A stretch of DNA of 64,000 nucleotides from Roseiarcus sp963709185 (GTDB lineage Bacteria > Pseudomonadota > Alphaproteobacteria > Rhizobiales > Beijerinckiaceae). Positions 27,680 to 36,521 of the stretch are shown in pieces. Position 1 is the stretch's first letter. Each line of letters opens with the position of its first letter. Below the pieces are notes generated by a model, which searched no databases, was not told the DNA's origin, and worked only from the letters and a program-made list of their open reading frames with translations. The stretch covers positions 124,001 through 188,000 of the forward strand of contig CAVPVQ010000025.1 of assembly GCA_963709185.1 (NCBI GenBank), in the 5' to 3' direction. Position numbers and translations under genes: made by a program.

Positions 27680-28501
27680 ATGAAGGCTTGGCCGCACTCG
27701 CTGGCGCTGGTCGGCGCGGGAAAAATGGGCGGGGCGTTGCTGCGCGGCTGGCTGGAGGGCGGCCTCGCGCCTTCCTGCGTGACGCTGATCGACCCCTCGC
27801 CGCCGCCGGACATCGCGGCGCTCGCCGCCACGCATGGAATTGCGCTCAATCCGCCCGCCGCCGGTCTCGCGGAGCCGGAGGTTGTGGTTCTCGCGATCAA
27901 GCCGCAGACCCTCGACGCCGGCGCGCCCGGAATCACCGATCTGGCGGGCCCGCAAACGCTGGTGGTTTCCATCATCGCGGGCAAGACCATCGCCAACCTC
28001 GCGGCGCGAACGCCGCGCGCCCGCGCATTCGTCCGCGCCATGCCCAATACGCCGGCGGCGGTCGGCCGCGGCGTCACCGGCGCGGCCGCCAGCGGCGCGG
28101 TGACGAGCCGCCAACGCGAGATCACGGAGACGCTGCTCTCGGCGGTCGGCGCGTTCGATTGGCTGTCCGATGAGCAGCTGATCGATGCGGTGACCGCGCT
28201 TTCCGGCTCGGGGCCGGCCTATGTGTTCGCGCTCGCCGAGGCGCTCGCCGACGCGGGCGCCGCGCTCGGGCTGCCGCAAGATCTTGCGATGCGGTTCGCC
28301 CGCGCAACGGTTGAAGGGGCCGGCGAGCTGATGCGGCGCGAACCGGACATATCGGCGGCGCGCTTGCGCGAGAACGTCACTTCGCCGGGCGGCACCACCG
28401 CCGCCGCGCTCGCCGTGTTGCGGGCGCCCGACGGATTGGAGTCGCTGATGAGGCGCGCCGTCGCCGCCGCGCACGAGCGGGCAGGGCAGTTGGCCGGCTG
28501 A
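27680..28501 (+). CDS. proC: Pyrroline-5-carboxylate reductase
   Basis: Last enzyme of proline biosynthesis, NAD(P)H-dependent, 273 residues. Rossmann motif ALVGAGKMGGALLRG at residues about 9-23; AIKPQ, RAMPNTPAAVGRG, ALSGSGPAYVFALAEA and the C-terminal ENVTSPGGTTAAAL are all family signatures. It follows the ybjN gene by 30 bp. With proB and proA in this same window the complete proline route from glutamate is encoded within 8 kb, though not in one operon. Confidence 0.96.
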   Translation: MKAWPHSLALVGAGKMGGALLRGWLEGGLAPSCVTLIDPSPPPDIAALAATHGIALNPPAAGLAEPEVVVLAIKPQTLDAGAPGITDLAGPQTLVVSIIAGKTIANLAARTPRARAFVRAMPNTPAAVGRGVTGAAASGAVTSRQREITETLLSAVGAFDWLSDEQLIDAVTALSGSGPAYVFALAEALADAGAALGLPQDLAMRFARATVEGAGELMRREPDISAARLRENVTSPGGTTAAALAVLRAPDGLESLMRRAVAAAHERAGQLAG

Positions 28502-28682
28502 AGCCGCGGGATCGCGCCCCCCTCTCTGGCGAACAAATCCGCCGCGAAGGTCGGTCCGCCGTTCGCCGGATTGTGAATCGCGCCACGCTCGAGGTCATTC
28601 AATCGACCGATCGACGCCACATGATCGGCGGAGTTCTCTTCTATGAACCACGCATGAGGGGGCCACTCAGAGGAGATCTGAA

Positions 28683-28985
28683 ATGACGCAGCATGCGCTC
28701 TACGTTCAACTCGAGGCGAAACCTGGCAAGGAGCAGGAGGTCGCCGCCTTCCTCTCCAGCGCCCGGTCGATTGTCGATCAGGAACCTGACACGACGGCGT
28801 GGTTCGCGATCAAAATGGGGCCGCGGATGTTCGGGATTTTCGATGCTTTCGCCAGCGAGCGCGGCCGGGAGGCGCATCTCCAGGGCAAGGTCGCGTCGCA
28901 ATTGATGGCCAGGGCGCCGCAATTGTTCGCCAACCAGCCGGAGATGCAACGCGTCGACATCATCGCCGACAAACTGCCCCATTGA
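28683..28985 (+). CDS. Antibiotic biosynthesis monooxygenase (ABM)-fold protein
   Basis: Protein of 100 residues with the dimeric ferredoxin-like ABM fold: ALYVQLEAKPGKEQEVAAFL, then WFAIKMGPRMFGIFDAF, and the C-terminal strand MQRVDIIADKLP. A good ribosome site (AGAGGAGATC) precedes the ATG. Relatives include quinol monooxygenases such as YgiN and heme-degrading enzymes; the catalytic substrate cannot be judged from this sequence. It stands alone between proC and a convergent phosphatase gene. Confidence 0.8.
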   Translation: MTQHALYVQLEAKPGKEQEVAAFLSSARSIVDQEPDTTAWFAIKMGPRMFGIFDAFASERGREAHLQGKVASQLMARAPQLFANQPEMQRVDIIADKLPH

Positions 28986-29026
28986 GGCGACGCGACGGCG
29001 GGGCGGGCATGGGTCCGCCCCGCAAT

Positions 29027-29879
29027 TCACGAGACCGGGCTCTCAGTCCATGCAAACGCGGTGGCCGCGCCAGGGATTTGACCGAGCGCGGCCGGCCCCG
29101 TCGCTTCCGTGACGATGATGAAGCGCAGGCGGTCCGCTTCGATCTGCACGCCGCTCAACACGCCGGTCAGGAACGCGCCGCTGTCGCAAGCGATGCGATG
29201 CGGCCTGACGTCCGGGCCACAAACGGTGTGGCCGTGGACGACGACGAAATCGTGCCGCCAGCCGATTCCCGAGAGGAACGGCTCGCGCATCGTGACGAGT
29301 TCAATGGGGTCGTGATCCTCGGGCGCGCGCCTCGGATCCACGCCTCCATGGACGAACAGATAGCTTCCGATCCGCTGGCTGATGCGCAGTCCGGCGAGGC
29401 AGCGGGCGGCCGCCGCGGGCAGCCGCGCCCGCGCGCGGGCCCGAAGCGTCCCCAGGTCGCTGCGATAGAAATCGGCGCGTTCGATCCCGAGTTCGCGCAT
29501 CGTCGCGCCGCCGCCGTTTTCCAGCCACAGCGCGACGAAATCAAGATCGATCGTTTCGTCGTGCAGAAACGTCTCCAGGAACATATCGTGGTTGCCGCGC
29601 AGACGGGTCACCCTGACGCCGGGCGGGTCGTACCTGTTCGAGAAAGTCCAGAACGCCGATCCCGCGGGGACCGCGATCGACGTAGTCGCCAAGCGTGACC
29701 AGATCGCTTCGGCGATCCGGCCGCCGCAAGATGTGGCGATCGAGCCAGCCCGTCATCGTCAGCAGGTGCGACAATTGGCCATGGACATCGCCGATCGCGC
29801 AGACGATCTGGTTCTCGGGCAGCCTGCCCGGAGCCGCCCGCCAGTCGGAGACGAAAACGCGAAGGGGCTCGTCCGCCAA
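29027..29879 (-). CDS. PPP-type metallophosphoesterase (one apparent frameshift)
   Basis: Calcineurin-like serine/threonine-type phosphatase. Metal-binding motifs appear in order: GDVHGQ, GDYVDRGP, then after a frameshift RGNHDMFLE, the His of FVVVHGHTVCGP and the earlier FVHGGVDP. The shift is at about 29633 where one extra base (GAACAG-G-TAC) divides LDFLEQ from YDPPGVRVTRLRGNHD; deleting it gives about 283 residues. The start used is TTG 29879 and is uncertain; an overlapping upstream frame (RYYDAELVARM) could belong to the N-terminus if another error exists. The substrate is unknown. Confidence 0.82.
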
Positions 29880-30099
29880 GTCAACCTCCGCATCCGCGCG
29901 ACGAGTTCGGCGTCATAATAGCGCTCCGCAGCTTCGACGCCGATCCGCAGCTTGGACTTCGCCGTTGCAATAGCAAGCCGGCCCGCGTGGTTGACGCCCA
30001 CGCGCGTGTGAACGTTCCGTGACGCCCGTCGACGGCCGGGATTTGGAGGAACCGGGCCGAGCGGCTAGATTGGCCGGACACTTCGATCAGGAGGCGCGC

Positions 30100-30834
30100 A
30101 TGGCGCAGGACACCGGACCCAAAGCCAAGGGCGAGAGCGCGGCCGACCCCCGTTCGCGCATCATCGGCGCGCTGATGGAACTGGCGGCCGAACGGGCCTT
30201 CGAAGAAATCACCATCAGTGAGATTTGCGCGAAGGCAGGCGTTTCGCTCGCCGATTTCCGCGAAGCTTTTCCCTCGAAGGGCGCCGTTCTCGCCGGCTTC
30301 TCGAAGCGCATCGACCGTATCGTGCTTCAACAGCCGGCCGACGAACTGGCGACGGAGGAGCCGAAGGAGCGGCTTTTCGACGTGCTGATGCGCCGGCTCG
30401 AAGCGATGACCCCCTATCGTGACGGCCTGCGCGAGGTCGGCCAATGGCTGCGCCGGGAACCGCTCGCCGCGCTCGCAGTCAATCAGGCGACCGTCAACTC
30501 GATGCGCTTCATGCTCGAGGCGGCGGGCATCGGCAGCGAAGGCGGCGCTGGCGCGGTCAAGCTGCAGGGTCTCGCCCTGGCCTGGGCCAGAATTGTCGAT
30601 GTGTGGCTCGACGACGAGGAGCCCGAGCTTTCCCGGACCATGGCGGCGCTCGATCGCGAACTGAGCCGCGGCGAGCGCCTTGTCGCGCAGGTCGAGCGCT
30701 TCGATCGGTTCGCCGGTCCGCTCAAGGCCCTGGCCCGCGCGGCGCTCGAGACCCGCAAACGCGCGGCCGAATCGTTCCGTCCTCGGGCGCGACGAGGCGA
30801 CGCCGAACCCGATCGTCACGAACAGCGAACCTGA
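30100..30834 (+). CDS. TetR-family transcriptional regulator
   Basis: Protein of 244 residues from ATG 30100 with a good AGGAGG site. The N-terminal helix-turn-helix is RIIGALMELAAERAFEEITISEICAKAGVSLADFREAFPSKGAVLAGF-like (residues about 19-65), the TetR pattern including the F-x-x-K-x-x-L recognition region. The C-terminal ligand domain has no recognisable subfamily and ends in an Arg-rich tail. The neighbour genes are not obviously regulated targets; the nearest downstream gene is the DUF6101 protein. Confidence 0.85.
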   Translation: MAQDTGPKAKGESAADPRSRIIGALMELAAERAFEEITISEICAKAGVSLADFREAFPSKGAVLAGFSKRIDRIVLQQPADELATEEPKERLFDVLMRRLEAMTPYRDGLREVGQWLRREPLAALAVNQATVNSMRFMLEAAGIGSEGGAGAVKLQGLALAWARIVDVWLDDEEPELSRTMAALDRELSRGERLVAQVERFDRFAGPLKALARAALETRKRAAESFRPRARRGDAEPDRHEQRT

Positions 30835-30974
30835 GCCATCGCGCGCCGATCGGTCGTCGCGCGACTGCCGATGATCCTCGGGCTCCCGACAAGCGCTGAT
30901 TGCCGGTTCAGCGCAGAAGAAAAAATCGCGTCGAATTCGATCGAATCGAGAAAGCGCGCGCCAGCCATTCTCGC

Positions 30975-31006
30975 AAAAAGGCCCTGGAATCAACGCAATT
31001 CAGGGC
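30975..31006 (-). terminator. Rho-independent terminator, minus strand
   Basis: On the minus strand GCCCTGAATT pairs with GATTCCAGGGC (30981-31006; one bulged base, 7-nt loop) and is followed directly by CTTTTTG (U tract 30975-30979). No annotated minus-strand gene precedes it, so it may end a small RNA read leftward from near 31090, or act weakly in both directions behind the TetR gene. Confidence 0.5.
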
Positions 31007-31093
31007 CCCTTTACCACAGATGTTAGGCGACGGGCAGGCCCGCGCCGCCCAATCTCCCGCAGCCGAGCGAGGCTCGAACGGGAGACTATTGAC

Positions 31094-31681
31094 ATGCACG
31101 CAGAGCGATCCCACGCCGTTCCGAGCGCCGAGGCGCCGCGCGCGCCGAGGCCAGGCGTCGCCGAGCCCCGCCGGATCGAAGTTTGCGATCCGCGCGCCGA
31201 CGGGCGGCGACGGGTGGTGCTGCTGGCGCGCGACCGGGTGGTGATCGCGCGCAGCGTCGCCGGCGTTTTCATGCATATCGCGATGACGCCGGACGCCTAT
31301 CGCGGCGTCGTGCTGCGGCTGAGCGCGCTGCGGGACAACAACTTTCGCTATGAGATCCGCCTCGTCCATCGCGACCCCGATCTTTGCGTCACTTTGCTGG
31401 AGGCGAGCGACGACAGCGAGATCCAGGCGGAATGGCGGCTGTGGGCGCGATTCCTTGGCCTGCCAACGCTTGTCGAGCGCGAAGAGGGAAGCGCCGTGCC
31501 GGAGAGCGCGCGTCTTGGCGAGATCGCGATCGCCCGCGTGCGGGCGCGACGGCGCGGCAAGACGATGACCTCCCGCCGGGCGCGGTTTCTGACCCGGCGC
31601 AAGACGGCGCGGCTCGATCCGAGCCGTCGATTGCCGGCGGATCGACGCGAAATCTTCGCGGGCTCCAAGGAAAATCGCTGA
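31094..31681 (+). CDS. DUF6101 family protein
   Basis: Protein of 195 residues, highly basic. The central part (RIEVCDPRADGRRRVVLLARDRVVIARSV, then LVHRDPDLCVTLLEASDD and WRLWARFLGLPTLVERE) and the basic tail (RRARFLTRRK) match the DUF6101 pattern of Rhizobiales. The function is unknown; the mixed beta-rich core and Arg-rich C-terminus would allow nucleic-acid contact, but that is speculation. It is preceded by a 259-bp gap with a terminator-like hairpin. Confidence 0.75.
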   Translation: MHAERSHAVPSAEAPRAPRPGVAEPRRIEVCDPRADGRRRVVLLARDRVVIARSVAGVFMHIAMTPDAYRGVVLRLSALRDNNFRYEIRLVHRDPDLCVTLLEASDDSEIQAEWRLWARFLGLPTLVEREEGSAVPESARLGEIAIARVRARRRGKTMTSRRARFLTRRKTARLDPSRRLPADRREIFAGSKENR

Positions 31682-31754
31682 CGCCCGGCGCCCGTTCGCA
31701 AACCGGCGCGCAGAAGCCTATACCCGTGCGCCAAGAAACGGGAAGCGGGCGGTT

Positions 31755-32354
31755 ATGCGGTTCGAAATTCTTTATGCGCTGATCGTGTTTTGCTTCGTTT
31801 CGGCGATCACCCCCGGCCCGAACAATCTGATGCTGCTGGCGTCGGGCGTCAATTTCGGCTTTCAGCGCACAATCCCGCATATGATGGGCGTCGACCTCGG
31901 CTTTGCTCTGATGGTCGGCCTGGTCGGCGTTGGACTCGACGTCGTTTTTTCGCGATTTCCGGCGCTTCTGCCGGCGATGCGCTACGCGGGCGCCGCCTAT
32001 ATGCTGTGGCTTGCCGCCAGGCTGGCGCTCGCCGGGCCGATCGGCGATGCGGAACAACGAGGCAATCCGCTGAGCTTTCTCGCCGCCGCCGCCTTCCAAT
32101 GGATCAATCCCAAGGCCTGGGCGATCGCGGTCAGCGCTCTCACCGCCTATGCGGTGTCCGAGAATTACACGCGCTCGGTGGCGATCGTGGCGGTCGTCTT
32201 CGGGCTCGTGACGGCGCCGTGCATCGCGTTGTGGGTGCTGTTCGGGACCGCGATGCGACGGGTTCTCAGCAACCCACGCTTCGTGCGCCCGTTCAACATC
32301 GCCATGGCGGCGCTGCTGATCGCCTCGATCATCCCGGTGCTCGCGGAGGGGTGA
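31755..32354 (+). CDS. LysE/RhtB-family amino-acid exporter
   Basis: Inner-membrane protein of 199 residues with six predicted helices. The family signature is ITPGPNNLMLLASG (about residues 18-31), followed by MMGVDLGFALMVGLVG and FQWINPKAWAIAVSALTAY. LysE-type exporters remove excess amino acids or related metabolites. The substrate is not predictable. Its stop lies 2 bp before the stop of the convergent AMP nucleosidase gene. Confidence 0.92.
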   Translation: MRFEILYALIVFCFVSAITPGPNNLMLLASGVNFGFQRTIPHMMGVDLGFALMVGLVGVGLDVVFSRFPALLPAMRYAGAAYMLWLAARLALAGPIGDAEQRGNPLSFLAAAAFQWINPKAWAIAVSALTAYAVSENYTRSVAIVAVVFGLVTAPCIALWVLFGTAMRRVLSNPRFVRPFNIAMAALLIASIIPVLAEG

Positions 32355-32356
32355 AA

Positions 32357-33832
32357 TCAGCGAAACGGCGGCTCGTCGAAGCTGCGCAGCTTGCGCGAAT
32401 GGAGGGCGCCGCGCTGGCTTTGCAGCAGTTCGAGAGCCGCGATGCCGATCTGCAGGTGCTCGCCGATCGCCCGCTCGTAGAACGCGTTCGCCGCGCCGGG
32501 CAGCTTGATCTCGCCGTGTAGCGGCTTGTCCGACACGCACAGCAGCGTGCCGTAGGGCACGCGCATGCGAAATCCCTGGGTGGCGATGGTGCCCGATTCC
32601 ATGTCGACTGCGATCGCGCGCGACAAGTTGATGCGGCGGCGCTCCTGCGTCCACCGCAGCTCCCAGTTGCGATCGTCGTTGGTGACCACGGTGCCGGTGC
32701 GCAGTCGCCGTTTCAGCGCCTCGCCGCGATCGCCGGTGACGCGCGCGACCGCCTCCTGGAGGGCCACCTGCACTTCGGCCAACGCCGGGATTGGCATATC
32801 CAGCGGCACGGCGTCGTCGAGGATGTGATCCTGGCGCAGATAGCCGTGCGCCAGCACATAGTCGCCGATGAGCTGCGACTGGCGCAATCCCGCGCAATGG
32901 CCGACCATCAACCAGCAATGAGGACGCAGCACCGCGATATGGTCGGTGATATTCTTGGCGTTGGCGGGCCCGACCCCGATGTTGACGAGACTGACGCCCC
33001 GTCCGTCGGCGCGCACCACGTGATAGGCGGGCATCTGGAAGCGGTGCCAGGCGATGGCGGCGATGCGCGCGTCGGCTTCCGCCGGCGACTGGCTGGCGTC
33101 GATCACCACGTTGCCCGGCAAGACCAGCTTCTCGATTCCGACACCGGCCCGCAACTGCTCGAGGCCCCACCGCACGAATTGATCGACGTAGCGGTGGTAG
33201 TTGGTCAGCAGCACCCAGGGCTGCATCGCGCGCCAATCCGAGCCGGTGTAATGGACCATTCGCCGCAGGGAATAGTCGACGCGCACCGCGTCGAACAGCG
33301 CCAGCGGTCGCGCCGCCGCGGGTTTGACGTCGAAAGCGCCGTCGGCGATCTCGTCGCCGACCACCGCGAGCAGCGGCACCGGGAAGAACCGCGCGAGTTC
33401 GGAAGCGGACGCGCCGCCGCGCCCCAGTTCGTCGCCGGTCTCGAAGACGTAAGGGTAGGGAATTTCCTGCGCGCCGACGCCGACTTCAAGCGTTGCGCCG
33501 AATTCCGCGACGAGCGGCTCCAACTGCTCCAGCAAATAGGCGCGAAAGGCGGCGGGTTGCGTCACCGTCGTGGTGTATACGCCGGCCTCGGTGAATTTCG
33601 CGAAGGCGCGCTGGTTCGAAGGCGGCACGCCATCGGGCTCATAGATTACGCGCAGTTGCGGATAGCGGAATTTCGCGCGGATTTCGGGCGGCGGCGCGAC
33701 TCCGTCCCTCAGGAAACGCTCCACCGCGTCGCGCAGCGCCGACGTCGCTTCGTCATAGAGTTCGGCGAGACGGTCGATCGCCTGGGCGGGCGTCGCCATC
33801 CTTTCGAAGACTTGCGCTGAGCGATGGTCCAA
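32357..33832 (-). CDS. amn: AMP nucleosidase
   Basis: Hydrolyses AMP to adenine and ribose-5-phosphate, 491 residues. The N-terminal AMP-nucleosidase domain (FRYPQLRVIYEPDG, FAKFTEAGVYTTTVT, ARFFPVPLLAVVGDEIADG) is followed by a phosphorylase-type C-terminal domain with VNIGVGPANAKNITDH, HCWLMVGHCAGLR and the substrate-binding AVDMESGTIA. All hallmark regions are present. It starts 19 bp from the stop of the neighbouring ridA gene on the same strand, suggesting co-transcription. Confidence 0.95.
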   Translation of the reverse strand: MDHRSAQVFERMATPAQAIDRLAELYDEATSALRDAVERFLRDGVAPPPEIRAKFRYPQLRVIYEPDGVPPSNQRAFAKFTEAGVYTTTVTQPAAFRAYLLEQLEPLVAEFGATLEVGVGAQEIPYPYVFETGDELGRGGASASELARFFPVPLLAVVGDEIADGAFDVKPAAARPLALFDAVRVDYSLRRMVHYTGSDWRAMQPWVLLTNYHRYVDQFVRWGLEQLRAGVGIEKLVLPGNVVIDASQSPAEADARIAAIAWHRFQMPAYHVVRADGRGVSLVNIGVGPANAKNITDHIAVLRPHCWLMVGHCAGLRQSQLIGDYVLAHGYLRQDHILDDAVPLDMPIPALAEVQVALQEAVARVTGDRGEALKRRLRTGTVVTNDDRNWELRWTQERRRINLSRAIAVDMESGTIATQGFRMRVPYGTLLCVSDKPLHGEIKLPGAANAFYERAIGEHLQIGIAALELLQSQRGALHSRKLRSFDEPPFR

Positions 33833-33851
33833 GGCGGCTCTCTTTGCTGGC

Positions 33852-34202
33852 CTATCGAGCGGCGATGCAGGCGATCTCGACAGAGTATGGCGGGGCGGCC
33901 AGTTTGGCCTCGACGGTCGCGCGCGCCGGCGTATGGCCCTGAGCGACCCACGCGTCCCAAACGGCGTTCATCTCGGCGAAAGTCCTGATGTCGGCGAGCC
34001 AGATGCTGGCGGACAGAATCTTGGTCTTGTCGGAGCCCGCCGTGGCGAGCAAGCCGTCGATGATTTCAAGAATTTCCGTGGTTTGTTCGCCGACGCTTCG
34101 CCCCGCGGCCTTGTCGGCCACCGCGCCCGACAGATAGACAGTGTCGCCGTGGACGACCGCCTTCGCCATGCGCGGACCGACGCCGATCCTCTCGATGCTC
34201 AT
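33852..34202 (-). CDS. RidA/YjgF-family protein (first copy)
   Basis: Protein of 116 residues with the RidA fold: GPRMAKAVVHGDTVYLSGAV at the N-terminus, EQTTEILEIIDGLLATAGSDKTKI in the middle and ATVEAKLAAPPYSVEI near the C-terminus. The canonical catalytic Arg of imine deaminases would lie in the ARATVEAKLA segment (Arg present). Members hydrolyse reactive enamine/imine intermediates. A second, more divergent RidA gene is 7 kb away. Confidence 0.9.
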   Translation of the reverse strand: MSIERIGVGPRMAKAVVHGDTVYLSGAVADKAAGRSVGEQTTEILEIIDGLLATAGSDKTKILSASIWLADIRTFAEMNAVWDAWVAQGHTPARATVEAKLAAPPYSVEIACIAAR

Positions 34203-34244
34203 TTGTTTGACCTCTTTGGAATTGGAACACGGCGTGGCGCGGAT

Positions 34245-34769
34245 TTACGCCGGCGAAATCCCCGGCACGGCGCCGAGAAAGTCGCGCTTGCCAAGGTCAA
34301 CCCCGCAGTAGCGCAGAATGTCGTAAGCCGTCGTGAGGTGGAAATAGTAGTTCAGCAGGGCGAAATGGAAGACATAGTCGGCACCCTTCATCCTCATCTT
34401 GTTCGGCCCGAGAGGAAAGACGATTTCACGGTTCTCGCCGGCGTCGATGTCTTGTGAATTGACGGTCCGGAGGTAGTCGCGGGTCTTCTTGATCCGCGCC
34501 CTGATATCGTCGAACGAGGCCTCATTGTCCTCGAATCTCGGCGGCTCGACGCCGGCCACGCGCGCCGTCATATTCTTGGCCCCGTCGCAAACGATCTGGG
34601 TCTGTCGAACGAATGGCAGCATATCGGGACGCAGACGCGCCGCCAGCAACACCGAGGGCTCGATCTTGTGCGCCGCCGCATAGGCGCTCGCCTTGTCGAC
34701 GAAGGCGTCGAGCGCAGCCAGGGTTTGCTCGAAAACCGGGATCGTGGCCTGGTAAAGCAGGGACGGCAT
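34245..34769 (-). CDS. DUF1993 family protein
   Basis: Protein of 174 residues, all-helical, with the DUF1993 pattern: LLYQATIPVFEQTLAALDAFVDKA, RLRPDMLPFVRQTQIVCDGAKN, the central RFEDNEASFDDIRARIKKTRDYL, and the C-terminal DYVFHFALLNYYFHLTTAYDILRY. This DinB-like four-helix fold is of unknown role. It lies 42 bp upstream of ridA on the same strand and may be in one operon with ridA and amn. Confidence 0.88.
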   Translation of the reverse strand: MPSLLYQATIPVFEQTLAALDAFVDKASAYAAAHKIEPSVLLAARLRPDMLPFVRQTQIVCDGAKNMTARVAGVEPPRFEDNEASFDDIRARIKKTRDYLRTVNSQDIDAGENREIVFPLGPNKMRMKGADYVFHFALLNYYFHLTTAYDILRYCGVDLGKRDFLGAVPGISPA

Positions 34770-34897
34770 GGGCGGTGTCTTTCGTTGTCGCGTTGGCAGC
34801 AGGTTGCGCGCGCAACTTGCACAGAATGCTGCTCCGGTTCAATGGGCGCGCAACACCGTGGGAGGCGATTCCCGTCGGATCGCCGCGCGCGCTTCAT

Positions 34898-35311
34898 TCA
34901 GGCGACGGGCGGCGGTTGCCGCTCGATGCGTGGGATGGACTCGTCGATGCAGGCCCAGCGCGGCGCCTGGGATGTCCAGATCGCCGCCACGGGCCGCCCG
35001 AGTTCGGGATCGTCAAGGGTGCCGACCCGAACGAAAATGAGATGCGGCCGGGATTCGGCCTCGCTGAACATCGGCGTTCCGCATGACGGGCAGAAGCGGC
35101 GATGCATGACCGCGCCGCTGTCGGCTACGCTCCGGTAGTCGCGTAATTCGCCCGAGATCGTTATTGCGCTCTTGGGGAAGGCGGCGTTCACGGTCGCGTT
35201 TCCCGCGCCGAGATACTGGCACAAACGACACCAGCACATCCTGGTGGCGATCGGCTCGGCGGTAATTTCATAGCGCACCGCCTTGCAGAGACACCCGCCG
35301 GTGATCGCCAT
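34898..35311 (-). CDS. GFA-domain zinc protein
   Basis: Glutathione-dependent formaldehyde-activating (GFA/CENP-V) family, 137 residues from MAITGGCLCKAVRYE. Zinc ligands: GCLCKAVRYE, CWCRLCQ and FCPSCGTPMFSE, in the usual order and spacing. The formaldehyde link of the family name is not proven for such proteins; a role in detoxification is inferred. The start at 35311 matches family N-termini better than the upstream Met at 35332. Confidence 0.9.
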   Translation of the reverse strand: MAITGGCLCKAVRYEITAEPIATRMCWCRLCQYLGAGNATVNAAFPKSAITISGELRDYRSVADSGAVMHRRFCPSCGTPMFSEAESRPHLIFVRVGTLDDPELGRPVAAIWTSQAPRWACIDESIPRIERQPPPVA

Positions 35312-35399
35312 TTGAATCTCCCTCGTCTGCACTGGCGCAGATCGTACGGCGGCCAGACAGCGGCGCCAAGCGGGCAGATTTCTTCGCTCGAGTGCGCGA

Positions 35400-36314
35400 T
35401 CAAATCCCGGTCGATCGGGCGGCGACGCCCTCCGCGACCGACAGGGTGCGGCGGGCCATCGCAGCGTGCAAGCGCTCCACCATCCGGCCGTCGAGCTGGA
35501 TCACGCCCTTGTCGATGTTTTCAGGCAGTTCGAAAGCGGCGACGATCGCCCGCGCGCCGTCGATTTCCGCTGGCGTCGGCGCGAACAGCCGATTGGCGGC
35601 GTCGATCTGGCTCGGGTGAATGAGCGTCTTGCCGTCAAGGCCGAAGTCGCGCCCTTGGACGCATTCGCTCTCGAAGCCCTGGAGGTCGGCGATGTCGTTG
35701 TAGACTCCGTCGAGGATGTCGACGCCATGCGCGCGGGCGGCGGCGACGCAAAGCGCCAGCCAGGCGGTCATCGAACCGCGGCCGGGAACGAACCGCGCCC
35801 GCGTTTCCTTGGCGAGGTCGTTCAGCCCCATGACCAGCACTTCGAGCCGCGAGCTCGGATCGGCGGCCGTGGCGGCGACCGAGCCGGCGTGGAGGATGGC
35901 CATCGGCGTCTCCATCATGGCCCAGAGGCGAATACGCTCGGGCGCCGCCGCCTCGCGCAGCCCGCGCGCCGCTTGCATGACGCCCCCCGGCCCGTCGATC
36001 TTCGGCAGCAGGATCGCATCGGGACCCGCCGCCATCGCCGCGGCCAGATCATCGCCGCCCCAGGGAGAATCGGCGCCGTTGATGCGGATGACGACCTCCC
36101 GGCCTCCGAAACCGCCTTCGCCGACCGCAACCGCCACCTGACCGCGCGCCGCCGCCTTGGCTTCCGGCGCGACCGAGTCCTCAAGGTCGAGAATGACGGC
36201 GTCGGCCGCGAGGCTCCGCGCCTTGGCTATCGCGCGAGGGTTGGAGCCGGGAACATAGAGGACGCTGCGGCGTGGACGAGCAATCACGACGATCTCCGAT
36301 TGACCAGTCGTCAT
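35400..36314 (-). CDS. HpcH/HpaI-family CoA-ester lyase (CitE-like)
   Basis: Protein of 304 residues, TIM-barrel magnesium enzyme. RRSVLYVPGSNPRAIAKA at the N-terminus, the metal site LDLEDSVAPEAKAAAR, VVIRING, DAILLPKIDGPGGV, and the C-terminal KTLIHPSQIDAANRLFAP are typical of CitE-like and malyl/methylmalyl-CoA lyases. Specificity cannot be read by eye; such lone genes often act on citramalyl- or malyl-CoA. It is divergent from hemA with a 207-bp gap. Confidence 0.88.
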   Translation of the reverse strand: MTTGQSEIVVIARPRRSVLYVPGSNPRAIAKARSLAADAVILDLEDSVAPEAKAAARGQVAVAVGEGGFGGREVVIRINGADSPWGGDDLAAAMAAGPDAILLPKIDGPGGVMQAARGLREAAAPERIRLWAMMETPMAILHAGSVAATAADPSSRLEVLVMGLNDLAKETRARFVPGRGSMTAWLALCVAAARAHGVDILDGVYNDIADLQGFESECVQGRDFGLDGKTLIHPSQIDAANRLFAPTPAEIDGARAIVAAFELPENIDKGVIQLDGRMVERLHAAMARRTLSVAEGVAARSTGI

Positions 36315-36389
36315 TGTTAATTTGTGCGGCGCAATATGGCTAGAGGCTCATTGACCGCGCCTTAACCCTGGTTGGTTGGAAGCGGCGAA

Positions 36390-36403
36390 TTGATGTGGCG
36401 CAA
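36390..36403 (+). promoter_or_regulatory. FNR/FixK-like half-conserved box before hemA
   Basis: TTGAT-GTGG-CGCAA agrees with the FNR/FixK consensus TTGAT-N4-ATCAA in the full first half site and three of five bases of the second. It lies 119-132 bp upstream of the hemA start. Oxygen-responsive FNR-type control of hemA is known in alphaproteobacteria, which makes it worth noting, but the match is incomplete. Confidence 0.3.
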
Positions 36404-36521
36404 TGACGCGCCTTGACCGTCGACTAACCGTATGTGTTGATCGTTCGCCATGAGGCGCGGTATGGATTTTCGCCGGGTTCCGCCCGAAGAAGGGTGGCCG
36501 GCGTCGATTTTCGGGGCCTTG

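Noticed and set aside
28219..28620. Minus-strand open frame antisense to the proC 3' end
   Set aside because: First 40 residues look less shadow-like but no start site with ribosome signal and the rest is antisense to proC.
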